DNA from: Reticulitermes lucifugus
Taxonomy: Eukaryota > Arthropoda > Insecta > Blattodea > Rhinotermitidae
Reading direction: 5' to 3'
Assembly (NCBI GenBank): GCA_026260175.1
Contig: JAKCWW010000851.1
Coordinates: 51,625 to 89,335 of the forward strand
Length of the DNA stretch: 37,711 nucleotides
Shown here: in pieces, positions 21,939-30,575 of the stretch
Layout: every line of letters begins with the position of its first letter
Numbering within the stretch: the first letter of the stretch is position 1
The notes under the pieces: model-generated
The model's input: only the letters and a program-made list of their open reading frames with translations
The model's database searches: none
Told to the model about the DNA's origin: nothing
Translations under genes and position numbers: made by a program

Positions 21939-22022
21939 TCACTTCCATCTTGCGCCAAGGTTGAGAACAAGTGGAGCTATATCTCCACTTCACATTATGA
22001 CTACATGCAGTGCACAGGGACA
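21939..22022 (+). mobile_element. SINE family B, 3' fragment (copy 4)
   Basis: CCATCTTGCGCCAAGG, then GAACAAGTGGAGCTATATCT and CATTATGACTACATG...GCACAGGGAC match the last third of the family B SINE in order. The tRNA-like head is absent, so it is a 5'-truncated insertion or a remnant. Confidence 0.6.
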
Positions 22023-22580
22023 ATGTTTACATATTTTAGCAGTTGCACGGTGTCATGAAGTACAAGCACTAGGGAAAGGCCAAAATAAAACGTTTGTAAA
22101 CAATCTGGAAGGTAATATCGATACACCGGTGTTTGTTACGATGTGGTCGTTATCAAACAAACAAACAAACAAACAAAAAGAACAGCGACAGTATAAATAT
22201 GGTTCATCACGCCGTGACAGTAGACAGAAAGAAGAATCGTATCTAATGAAGATATTAGAGAAAAGCCGGGAATAACAATACAAAAGGAAGCTGATAAAAC
22301 TAAAAACAAAATGTCTCAATGTTATGAAACAACTGAAAACCTATTCGGGCGAAGTTACTCTAACAACATAAACCGAAGACTATAAGATGCTAGAGATGTC
22401 ACACACAAAGCAGGAATAGCGTTAGCCCCTGCAACAAAAACACAGGAAATGGCACTTCATGACGACAATGTTAACGATCGAGTCTTGGATTACTTACGAA
22501 GGTAATTTCAAACGCCGACATTATACAGCGTCGAAAGACTGACCTCGAATGTTAAGTACTAGAGGATGAGGAATGAAGAC
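22023..22580. other. (CAAA)n microsatellite in otherwise featureless DNA
   Basis: Five CAAA-type units lie at about 22156-22177. The 145-codon plus-strand frame spanning 21838-22275 runs through the SINE fragment and this microsatellite and is not considered a gene. Confidence 0.6.
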
Positions 22581-22613
22581 ATCACACGTCATCAAAATGT
22601 GATGACGTGTGAT
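22581..22613. repeat. 14-bp perfect hairpin
   Basis: ATCACACGTCATCA (22581-22594) and TGATGACGTGTGAT (22600-22613) are perfect reverse complements around the loop AAATG. It lies 42 bases before a hammerhead-like motif at 22655 and contains the CRE-like TGACGT core on both arms. It may be part of the same element or independent. Confidence 0.8.
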
Positions 22614-22654
22614 AATACCAAATGAACCAGTGCCAGTGAAGTGAACCTAATAGT

Positions 22655-22698
22655 GTACCGTGATGATGGCTGGACCACAGCCGAAACATATGTAGGGT
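22655..22698 (+). ncRNA. Hammerhead-ribozyme-like motif, decayed
   Basis: GTGATGA at 22660-22666 stands for CTGATGA (C3 replaced by G). One extra T follows, then helix II GGCTG (22668-22672) with CAGCC (22678-22682), GAAA (22683-22686), helix III ACA-TA-TGT and A at the cleavage position (22694). Helix I retains only two clear pairs (CC with GG). Downstream, AAGTGCGTTTGTTGGTTATA and GCACGGTGAA are shared with the 30.5-kb copy, so both derive from one family. C3 and helix I defects make cleavage unlikely. Confidence 0.55.
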
Positions 22699-22719
22699 AA
22701 AAGTGTAACAGAAATACAA

Positions 22720-23638
22720 AAAGTGCGTTTGTTGGTTATAATACTGCTAATTGAATCAAAATGCACGGTGAAAATAACGCAAAGACCATAAATCTGAGTT
22801 TGGCACTCTGAGGTAAACAATAACGAACATATAGGAAATCCTACAGCACTTGCACTGACGTAACAGCTACACAGCCACATAATGGTACAGTTGCTTTGTC
22901 TTCAGCCTTCAGTAACTCAGGTAATATAAAGGTAAGAGCGTAAATTTAATCCAGCTCGTTGTTACCTGTAGAATCACAGCTATTTTTTAAAAATTGGATA
23001 TTGTCACGCACATTAAAAAAAAAGAGCTTGGATTGTTTGTGGAAATCGGGGGAATGACAGCATGTGGGGCTTAGCAGTATCCCGAATGCATACAAAGGCG
23101 ATTTATTTTAATATATTTTACAAAATGTTTTGCAAACAATAGCATGACATGGAATAAATTATATTCTTTGCTTTGCTTTGGGCTAAAACTGTGTTAGAAA
23201 CATCACAGAGAGGCATACATACAGGTAGGGTGATTCAGCGACATAAAATTACAATTTCCATTTCGCTCCATGTCAAAGTTAAAATAAGAATAATGACAAC
23301 ATCAAGTAGTACATGAAAGGGGACTTTCAGAATCGTAAAAACTTTAGTATCTGTTTTATACGGGAGGGATTTAACGAGGGACGGAAAATGATTAACATCT
23401 ACTATGAATACGGAATTCTAACATAGATACTACTGAATATTAAGATGCGAAAAATATAATGCATTACAGGTGTAGTATTCTATAACAATACAAAGACAAG
23501 ACCAATACCAATAATTACAATAATATGGAGCGTTCTCGCACATTATTTTCCCCTAAACAACGTACTGTGGATAAAGTGATTTTGGTATGGTTGAAACACT
23601 GAGCCGTGTTTGGAGATTTAGATATACTGTCATTTGTC
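22720..23638. other. No recognisable gene beyond the hammerhead-linked flank
   Basis: The first about 70 bases share blocks with 30550-30600. The rest is AT-rich with no recognised feature. Confidence 0.5.
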
Positions 23639-23897
23639 AGAATAAGTCGGCTCAAATGGAGTGGTCATGTTAACAGAATGGAGAATAAAAGAACAGTAAG
23701 TCAAGTATTTAATAATAATCCCTAAGGAAGTCGACCAAGAGGACGACCAAGAAACAGATGGTGGAATTGTGTACAAACAGACATTANNNNNNNNNNNNNN
23801 NNNNNNNNNNNNNNNNNNNNNNNNNNNNNNNNNNNNGGGCCATTAAGGAGGCGAAGGTCCGCATTGGACTGTAGTGCCACCGAAGAAGAAGAAGAAA
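23639..23897 (+). mobile_element. Non-LTR retrotransposon 3' end relic, split by a gap
   Basis: From 23639, the plus-strand frame reads RISRLKWSGHVNRMENKR, has a stop near 23724, and continues GSRPRGRPRNRWWNCVQTDI up to the N run. After the gap, AIKEAKVRIGL ends at a TAG (23872-23874), followed by GCCACCGAAGAAGAAGAAGA as the 3' tail. The order R-L-W-GHV-RM, R-P-GRPR-RW, then A---R-GL-stop is the standard C-terminus of a LINE polyprotein. It belongs to a subfamily different from the minus-strand relics with the CTCCACGGAG end. Dead by an internal stop. Confidence 0.7.
23787..23836. other. Assembly gap (50 N)
   Basis: Exactly 50 N inside the LINE C-terminal relic. The missing coding segment should be the short stretch between VQTDI and the closing A-K-R-GL block. 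Confidence 0.99.
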
Positions 23898-24985
23898 CAC
23901 TGAGCCAATCGTAGGCCAGTACCAAGACAGACGGTGCCTCACAATCAGTGTCATTTTCAGCCTACTATCCATCCCAAAAGGAGAAAAAAGTAAGCCTCTG
24001 AGATCACCAGCGCGTGAGCCAGCGCATGTATGTGTCAAGCGCATGTATGTGTCAAGCACATCAACTTGCGCACCAGATTACAGAGTTTCACTAAATATTG
24101 CATGGAAATTATGCCACTGGAACACACCGAAGCCGTACTCATTTAAATACACTACAGTCAGTAATAACAACATGGTCGCCGCACGACAATAACGCCATTT
24201 ACTTCAGGGTCATGAAATGACGCATGACAATTGATCTTGGGAAAGCAGTATTTTGTGTAATGTAAAATAAGAAAGCGACCGCGCGAAAATTTTTTAGCAT
24301 TCGGTTTGAAGGTCACAATAACTGGAACCATTAATGACACAAATAAACAAACCTACACATTTATCCTATAAGAAATGCTCTTTGCAGCTCAATAATTAAA
24401 AGCACGGAGAGGCTGCGATTATATCCGACGAACGTAACGCGTACAGAATGTGTACTTGAGTAACAGGTATCGGTTCTTCAAGAAAAAGAAATATATCAAC
24501 AATATTAATAGGAACAGATACGTAGAAATCAAAACTCTACTATAGAATAGGAGAGTAGGTTCGTTTTAATTACGAATTTCTGTAATTTTTCGAAGTATCA
24601 CAGTAACAGTGTGGAGGCAACAGAACACCTTGCAATCGTCCCACTGTCTCTCCAAAAATACAGCTAACTTTAACAAGCAGGCACTGACTACCCCCCCCAC
24701 ACATATATATATATATATATCCTGCTCCTGTCACCTTATACCACACGTTGGACAGCTACACAGTCTTGTATTCAAACAATGCCCGGTCTGAAATTCAGCT
24801 GAAACTCAGCTGAAGCTGTATATGGATTTCCTTGGCTCCTCCGGGTGGACGTTTCGGTATTAACATCGAACAGCCCACGGCTACGTCCTTTCAAATTCTT
24901 TCCTACTAACAATCTTTCAGTCTCACACGTTATGGAATCTACAATTCAAACCCAGTTGTTAAAGGAGCCATGAACCACATAACGC
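23898..24985. other. No gene; 17-bp tandem duplication and (AT)n
   Basis: AGCGCATGTATGTGTCA is repeated back to back at 24021-24037 and 24038-24054. An AT run lies near 24703-24720 after eight C at 24691-24698. The minus strand of 24805-24870 (CCGAAACGTCCACCCGGAGG within it) looks like a transposon-derived block but lacks a CTGANGA partner. Confidence 0.55.
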
Positions 24986-25123
24986 CGTGATTTTAGGCTT
25001 CCGCCGCGATGTTGATGAGATCCGCAAGGGTCAAGAAGTCACTTCTTGACTCTTGTTGCCCCGAAGCGTCGGTAAAGGATTACCATTCGACGCTGCGTAA
25101 CATCACAGAAGAGCGCAGATCTC
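24986..25123 (+). repeat. Dispersed repeat, hammerhead-like core deleted (family with 18094 copy)
   Basis: CGTGATTTTAGGCTTCCG, GCGATGTTGATGAGATC, CTTCTTGAC, CCCGAAGCGTCGGTAAAGG, ATTCGACGCTGCGTAACATC and AGAAGAGCGCAGATCTC match the minus-strand copy at 18094-18253. Here the CTGANGA half and the 5' strand of helix II are missing, and GAAA has become GAAG. A 10-bp perfect hairpin (25030-25039 with 25041-25050) precedes the deletion. Confidence 0.6.
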
Positions 25124-25384
25124 ACATAACGCCGATCTGTCATACGTATTTGACGTAACGACTATCATAACAACACAATTCAAAACTCTAATGTGCTAAA
25201 AGACAGACGAGACAAAAGGAAATCTGCACAGGAAACTGTGCGAGACTTTACAAAACACCAAACACTTTAGTCTAAAACATACTAGCTCCAAGCAGCTGAA
25301 ACATTCTTCACATTATTCTTCTGTTCTAAAACAATTCAGCCTTTTAAAAAAATTCAAAGGTTCATTACCGTATTCACAACAGTC
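25124..25384. other. No recognisable feature
   Basis: Short spacer between the hammerhead-like repeat and a LINE scrap. Confidence 0.5.
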
Positions 25385-25500
25385 CAGTAGTAACCCGTAT
25401 CTTCAGCCAGATGAATGCAGTCCACAGCCTTACACCCTGTTTCCTTAAAGATACAGTTTAATATTATCCCCCCATCAACGCATAGGTTATTTAACTTTAG
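25385..25500 (-). mobile_element. LINE C-terminal scrap (minus strand)
   Basis: The plus strand TCTTCAGCCAGATGAATGCA, then GTCCACAGCC, CCTTAAAGATACAGTTTAAT and ATCAACGCATAGGTT, aligns block by block with 28755-28850 in the better LINE relic (the region coding YIKINFKEIVRGLYSAAED). No frame survives. The match is by eye and the right end is uncertain. Confidence 0.45.
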
Positions 25501-27984
25501 AAAACAATGTTACACCCTCCCCTCCACGTTTGTACCCTCTATCCAACAAGTCTTCTAGCCGTATGTCTGTAACTTCCTTCACGCTGTATCTGACCTCTGT
25601 TGTGGTGTGTTGGAGTCAAACAGCAGCCCACAGACGATGTTCCGACGTGCTGCGACATTCAAACTGTAAGCCCGGGGGCTAGTCAGCTTCGCCGTGGGAT
25701 TGCGTTTCACTGATTCCACCACCGACCGGTTCGGTCATCGATGTAAGGCAGAAGGCAATGGTAATACCAAGCATAGCCCGACAACACAGTGTGCCCCTTC
25801 AAATACAGTGTGCAGCAGAGAAACGGGCGACTGTTAAAAGCAGTTTCTGTCTGGACCACTGAGGTGGGCGACATGGCATCTGCGTCGTGACGCCTGCACC
25901 ATATCACTTAGTAACTGGGGAGCCGTGGAGCGGCACACCACGCGTGTCCGTTATTAAAGCACTGTACAAAAACAACGGCAATTAGTTTGGTGCAAAACAG
26001 TTACTTCGTCGGTATTTCCAAATGAACTGCCACAGTCCTGTTTTGTCAGCTCACGTCATCAAAACGTGGATTATGGACTTTGAGGAAACGTTTTCGGCCC
26101 CAAAAAGCATACGGGCAAAGAAAGGATCATCCGTACACCCGAAGACAGCTAGACCATCAGGGCTGCTCTGTAACAGAGTCCACAGCATTCTGCTCAGAGT
26201 CATGCGGCTGCATTAAACATCTCAGACAAAAGGTTCGGAATATTTTGTGAGATAGTGCAGGAGTCATAAGAAGACACTTACTGAGTCCCACACATTTTTA
26301 CAGTTAACTATGATTCGTATGGACAAGGATAAAGTTTAAGTCTGTCTGTCAGTGACAAAGCTCTTTTTCATCTCTCAGAATTAGTTAAAAAACACAATTT
26401 CCGCTACGGACAAACGAAAACCCCCATCAATTGCATCAGAAACCATTAAAGAGTTCCAAGGTTACAGTGTGGTATGCGGTATCTATTGCGATTACTGACC
26501 TGTTTTTTTTTCCGAGGAAGATAATGACCTCGCTACCACGGTAATATCAACCCGGAACGTCCACATGAATCAGACCTTTTTTTTATATAAGAGATAACTC
26601 AATTACGCAGGTCAGAGGACACACAGTTTCAACGAGATGGAGCGACTTCGCATCGAGCCACAAATTCGACTAGAGCCGTGATCACTTGTCCACGTCATAT
26701 CCAGGGACGAGGGCATTTCTTGGCCAGCGAAGTCGCCTAATTGGTCGGCTTGTGTTTACTTTCGTGGATAGACTCATCAAAGGGCAAAGTTTATGCACAT
26801 CGCCCAAAAAATACTACAGAACTCGAAGTCAGAATGTGAGAATTAATAGCCAAAACCCCTTATTTGCGTTGCGCCGCCTAAACGGAAATATGCCCTTAAG
26901 GTTAGGAGTATTTACACAAGGGCGGAGGTCACATTAACGATGTATTTTAAGTAGTAAACTTTCTAGTATACTTCAAGATAACATTTTTATAATTATGTAA
27001 ATACAGTATTTGAATTAATGAGCGCTCTTTTTATGGAGGCCGTTTCTCTGCCGCACCCGTTTAGTACACCGAATGTTTCCCCCACCTCTGGCCCAGGATG
27101 AAGTTCTGAACTTGAACACCAGAGCTCCATCTATCCCGGTATGTTCTTACTATCGCGAAAGTAAGAATACTGTCATCGAGTCGGTCAATTTTTCAGTTAG
27201 GGTGCACACTGCAGAGAGAGGCAATAACTACACGAGAGAAGTTAAATTTACATCTGCTGCACGTAACGAACATGGCAATTAAATGAATTGTTTCGGGAAA
27301 GTTTAATTACAATATCCCTCGCCACGATGATGATACAAAGGCCTAATAAATGTAGAGTATAAACACTGCATTTCGAAACTTCAGCTCAACCGGAATTATG
27401 TGGAAGTAAATTAAAGGGGCCGTACAACAGGCTTTGAAATTACGAACCTTCAGTACTTACCGTTCAACGATATCATTCGTAAAGTTGAAGATATAAAACA
27501 ATCTGGAAAATCATCTTAAGTTTCAGTGACAAACATACATTCCACACACACACACGCATACACGTCTAAAATACGAACGGCGATGCTGGTTTTCATATTC
27601 AATAATCAATTGACGTGAGCTAAAAATACTACTGTAACCTGTGCAGTAAATATAGGGGCAATGCACCAGAAGGGAAAACAACCGATTTACATTAATCCCT
27701 TCCTGCATCCTGCCTTCATTGCACAACGCCACAGCACAACCCTATTAGGAATTCTACCTTTGATCGAACTTCTACCCTTCTAGTTGAGGAACGGCAAACC
27801 TTTTCTCAGACTTGTACCAAATTTACACAAAAATTACTAACAAATAAGAAGTGATGCCACCCTTCCTCGTTGCTACATTACCGCCCGGCCGAATAATTGA
27901 GTTACAGCACGCCACAGTTTTACACAGTTCTTCAATTCGTGGCTTGTATGCGGCTGAAGATTCAAGGCTACCAAGACTGTTTGA
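25501..27984. other. No firm gene; weak transposase-like trace at 26040-26216
   Basis: The plus-strand frame 26022-26216 contains KTWIMDFEETFSAPKSIRAK then a PKTARPSG block. This loosely recalls the W..FE.TGSV..K...GRPRT.RT spacing of helix-turn-helix transposase N-termini found in insect elements. The GRPR core is not intact, so I keep it only as a possibility. Frames at 25707-25907, 26686-26937, 27073-27282 and 27523-27732 are unrecognised. A CA run lies near 27544-27554. Confidence 0.35.
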
Positions 27985-28095
27985 CCCTGAAGATGAATGG
28001 CACGACATTCCTTCGGCCCAACGACACAGCGTCACATCCCAGAAGACTCTGAAATCTTCAGCAACACCGCAACACAATCTCAAATTTCGTATTAC
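27985..28095 (+). repeat. Dispersed repeat with decayed hammerhead-like core (copy 3)
   Basis: CTGAAGA at 27987-27993, an extra T, then helix II GAATG (27995-27999) with CATTC (28006-28010). GAAA is lost (CTTCGGCCC instead). Downstream, ACACAGCGTCACATCCCAGA followed by AGACTCTGAAATCTTCAGC and AATCTCAAATTTCG gives the same block order as 556-655 and 2570-2690. This copy best preserves the CATCCCAGAAGA block, which the 18094 family also carries in part. Confidence 0.55.
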
Positions 28096-28631
28096 ACGTG
28101 GCTGATTTGAAAGCGACATCATCCAGTGGCTTCATACGTTAAAATGAGCAAAACCTGCAATCACCGGTACCAGCCGAAATATTCAGTATGGTTCGATGTG
28201 TCTCTTGAAAAGGTTCCTCTGGCAGCAGGTTCTTATGACTGAGGCAGACAGGGGAAAGCCAGACGGTACAACAAAAATAATCTCCAACAAAACACCGTTT
28301 GTTGCTAAACAATACAACCATATTCACAACCACATTATAATATGTACTGCTTCATATGACGCGTGAATCCACTTCAATCGAAACAGCAGCCAAGTACTCC
28401 ATACTCTTTGCAGCCTATGGCGGAAACAGAAAAGCACTACTGTGCAGGATGAAAGTTAAAAGACGTATTTCATTTATTGGTAAATCAATAGCGATGCCAA
28501 TAGATACGTCACCTTCGAGAGAAAGAATTTTTTCAGGAGCCAAGAACTGGGTTAGGACACAGAGATGATAAAACTGAAATTATATCGACAATCCATCACA
28601 TTAGTTCCCAGTACAAGCACGTTACATGTAA
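28096..28631. other. No recognisable gene
   Basis: About 530 bases with two unidentified short frames (28139-28333 minus, 28356-28568 plus). Confidence 0.5.
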
Positions 28632-29162
28632 CTAACTCCACGGAGCAGAGTTCTTCTTCAGAACCTGACAGGTCCGCAGATAGCCGACTCAATAAATTTT
28701 CCGCATTTTAACGAAACAGACAGTTCACTGCCGTGCGCAGAAGACTCCACCACACGTCTCTATCCTCAGCAGCTGAATACAGTCCACGCACTATTTCTTT
28801 AAAATTAATTTTAATGTACTCCCATCTACGCCTAGGTCTTCCAATTGGTCTCGCGCCTTCAGGATTCCAACGAAAATACTGCATGAACTTCTCTCCCATG
28901 TGCCACACGCCCCGCCCATCTCATCCTCCATAATTTAAATCACGCCAATGACATTTTATGACGAGTACAAATCATGGAGCTCTTAATTGTGCAATTTTCT
29001 GCAGCCTTCTACTACTTTCTCCCTGTTATGTCCAAAATTCTCCCTCGGAACCCTGTTCTCGAACATTTTCAGCCAATGATCTTGTCTTAACTTGAGAGAC
29101 CAAGTTTCATACTCGCACAAAACAGGCAAAGTTATAGTTTTGAACACTGTAATACTTTTTAT
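28632..29162 (-). mobile_element. Non-LTR retrotransposon 3' end, best LINE relic
   Basis: On the minus strand from about 29162: FKTITLPVLCEYETWSLKLR, then LKMFENRVPRENFGHNREKV and a CRKLHN-stop. After a frame change comes a segment like the RMRW.GHVARMGE region, and finally the frame 28908-28708 with GRPRRRWEYIKINFKEIVRG and LYSAAEDRDVWWSLLRTAVN. This is the region after the reverse transcriptase catalytic core of insect LINE polyproteins (thumb/C-terminal tail). A short 3' UTR ends near 28632 in the CTCCACGGAG block shared with 4799 and 36828. Frameshifts and stops make it a pseudogene; the endonuclease and catalytic core are absent (5' truncation). Confidence 0.75.
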
Positions 29163-30275
29163 ATCAGTTTAAAATATGGAATTACACATCATTTCTGCAT
29201 CAACTATTAGTTTCTCGACTCTCACAGACGAAACAGATCTAAAGTAAACTGCACAGTTTAGCTGTGCAAACGTAAATCTGAACATCCCGTCTGTTGGCTT
29301 AAGTGTGAAGGTCGTACACTATACAGCTCAGAAGCCAATACGGGAGTCGTAACCAATCAGGACCAACACATAGTTTCTCACACACCACTGTAGAACGCCA
29401 ACACTTGGTTAATTAGCAGAACTTGCAGTGCAGTTTTCGTATCTGCCTTCGTATTAGAGGCACAGACATAAAACAATTGCAATAAAAATTTGTACGTGTT
29501 CCTGTGACTTTGTGTTTCGTTCCAGTCTTTATATCAGCTTTCGATACGTGAGCCTTTTAATACGTCAGCCTTTTTTAAAAACTGCGCGCGCCACAACAGA
29601 AGCAAGTTTCCACAGTGATAGTGTCGATGCTGATCCGGTGTCCGAGTGCCAACACCGTTTCAAAATGGGATGTGTGGCCCACGTTTAGAAGAAAACTCCG
29701 TCTCCATAAACACGCCCATTCTACATGGTGCCAACACTCCCCCCCCAAAAAGGGATCAACATCAACAAAAGATAAGTAATTTTGGTTGAGAATACATAAG
29801 CGCGAAGCTGGACTTCTGATGAAAGACACCATGGGAAGAAACAGTACAGGAGATCACTTGCCTACTTTTAATACACGTCTCAATATCGCAGCTACTGCGA
29901 TCAAGAGCTTTCACTAAAGTAGTGCTATTTCTACATACATCATAACAACACCATACATATTTTTTGTTATGTTTGAATTACCTTTGAATTCGCCATCCCC
30001 CTCTGTCTTCGGTCCAAGTATTCTTATCGGCATTTCGTTCTTCCACGCACAGCATCGACTTACGGAAAATATCTAATCTCCTTATTACAGTAAGAAGCCT
30101 AACCACAACACGTCGAAACATCAATAGTCAGAGTGCGACTCTTTAGATAGGCCCAATTAAAAACAGTCGGCGGCATTGTGGATTAGAGAAACAGAGACAA
30201 CATGAAAGCAATACGTCTGGTTTCACTGCTATTGACTGACCGGTGAAATATATCTCTGAAGACATGATATGTATA
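29163..30275. other. No recognisable gene
   Basis: About 1.1 kb. A frame at 29575-29832 (minus, 85 codons) is unrecognised. Eight C lie at 29739-29746. Confidence 0.5.
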
Positions 30276-30575
30276 AATATTAACCAACAAATGCACTTTC
30301 ACTATTAAATTTTAATAATAGTATATAATTTTCCCCGACATACATGACGTTAAATATTGAATTTGGAAAGTGTTTTTTAAAAAAACAGTGTTTTATACAG
30401 TGCTCTCACTTCTTAAACATCGAACGATATTTGTGATAACAAAGTGAACTTATGGACGTAAGTAAATGTAGTTAACCCCCTGATGATGGTCAACAGTTGA
30501 CCGAAACATATGTCGGGGAAAATTATATACTATTATTAAAATTTAATAGTGAAAGTGCATTTGTTGGTTAATATT
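30276..30575. repeat. 67-bp perfect inverted repeat tied to the hammerhead
   Basis: Left arm 30276-30342 and right arm 30509-30575 are exact reverse complements, separated by 166 bp. The right arm begins inside helix III of the hammerhead motif and spans its cleavage site, then runs through AAGTGCATTTGTTGGTTAAT. The left arm lacks the CTGATGA half. I infer a Penelope-like terminal-repeat arrangement in which the inverted partial copy starts at about the ribozyme cleavage point. Confidence 0.85.
30466..30528 (+). ncRNA. Hammerhead-ribozyme-like motif, complete core
   Basis: CTGATGA at 30480-30486; one extra T (30487); helix II GGTCAA (30488-30493) with TTGACC (30497-30502) and loop CAG; GAAA at 30503-30506; helix III ACA-TA-TGT; cleavage triplet GTC with C at 30514. 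Helix I pairs CCCC (30476-30479) with GGGG (30515-30518). After a symmetric AA/AA internal loop it continues for 8 more pairs including two G-U (30466-30473 with 30521-30528). This is a type I hammerhead layout with minimal helix III, as reported in Penelope-like retroelements. The extra base between A9 and helix II departs from the textbook core. A half copy is present as an inverted repeat. Confidence 0.7.

Noticed and set aside
21838..22275. 145-codon plus-strand frame as a gene
   Set aside because: It spans a SINE fragment and a CAAA microsatellite; composition is that of noncoding DNA.
24805..24870. Minus-strand CCGAAACGTCCACC block as a ribozyme half
   Set aside because: No CTGANGA upstream within a sensible distance and no helix II; it may be an unrelated transposon block.
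26022..26216. Helix-turn-helix transposase gene
   Set aside because: Spacing of W, FEET, PKTAR recalls such proteins but the defining GRPR core is not present; kept only as a weak trace.
29575..29832. 85-codon minus-strand frame as a gene
   Set aside because: No recognisable motif, and it includes a C homopolymer; possibly repeat-derived but not assignable.
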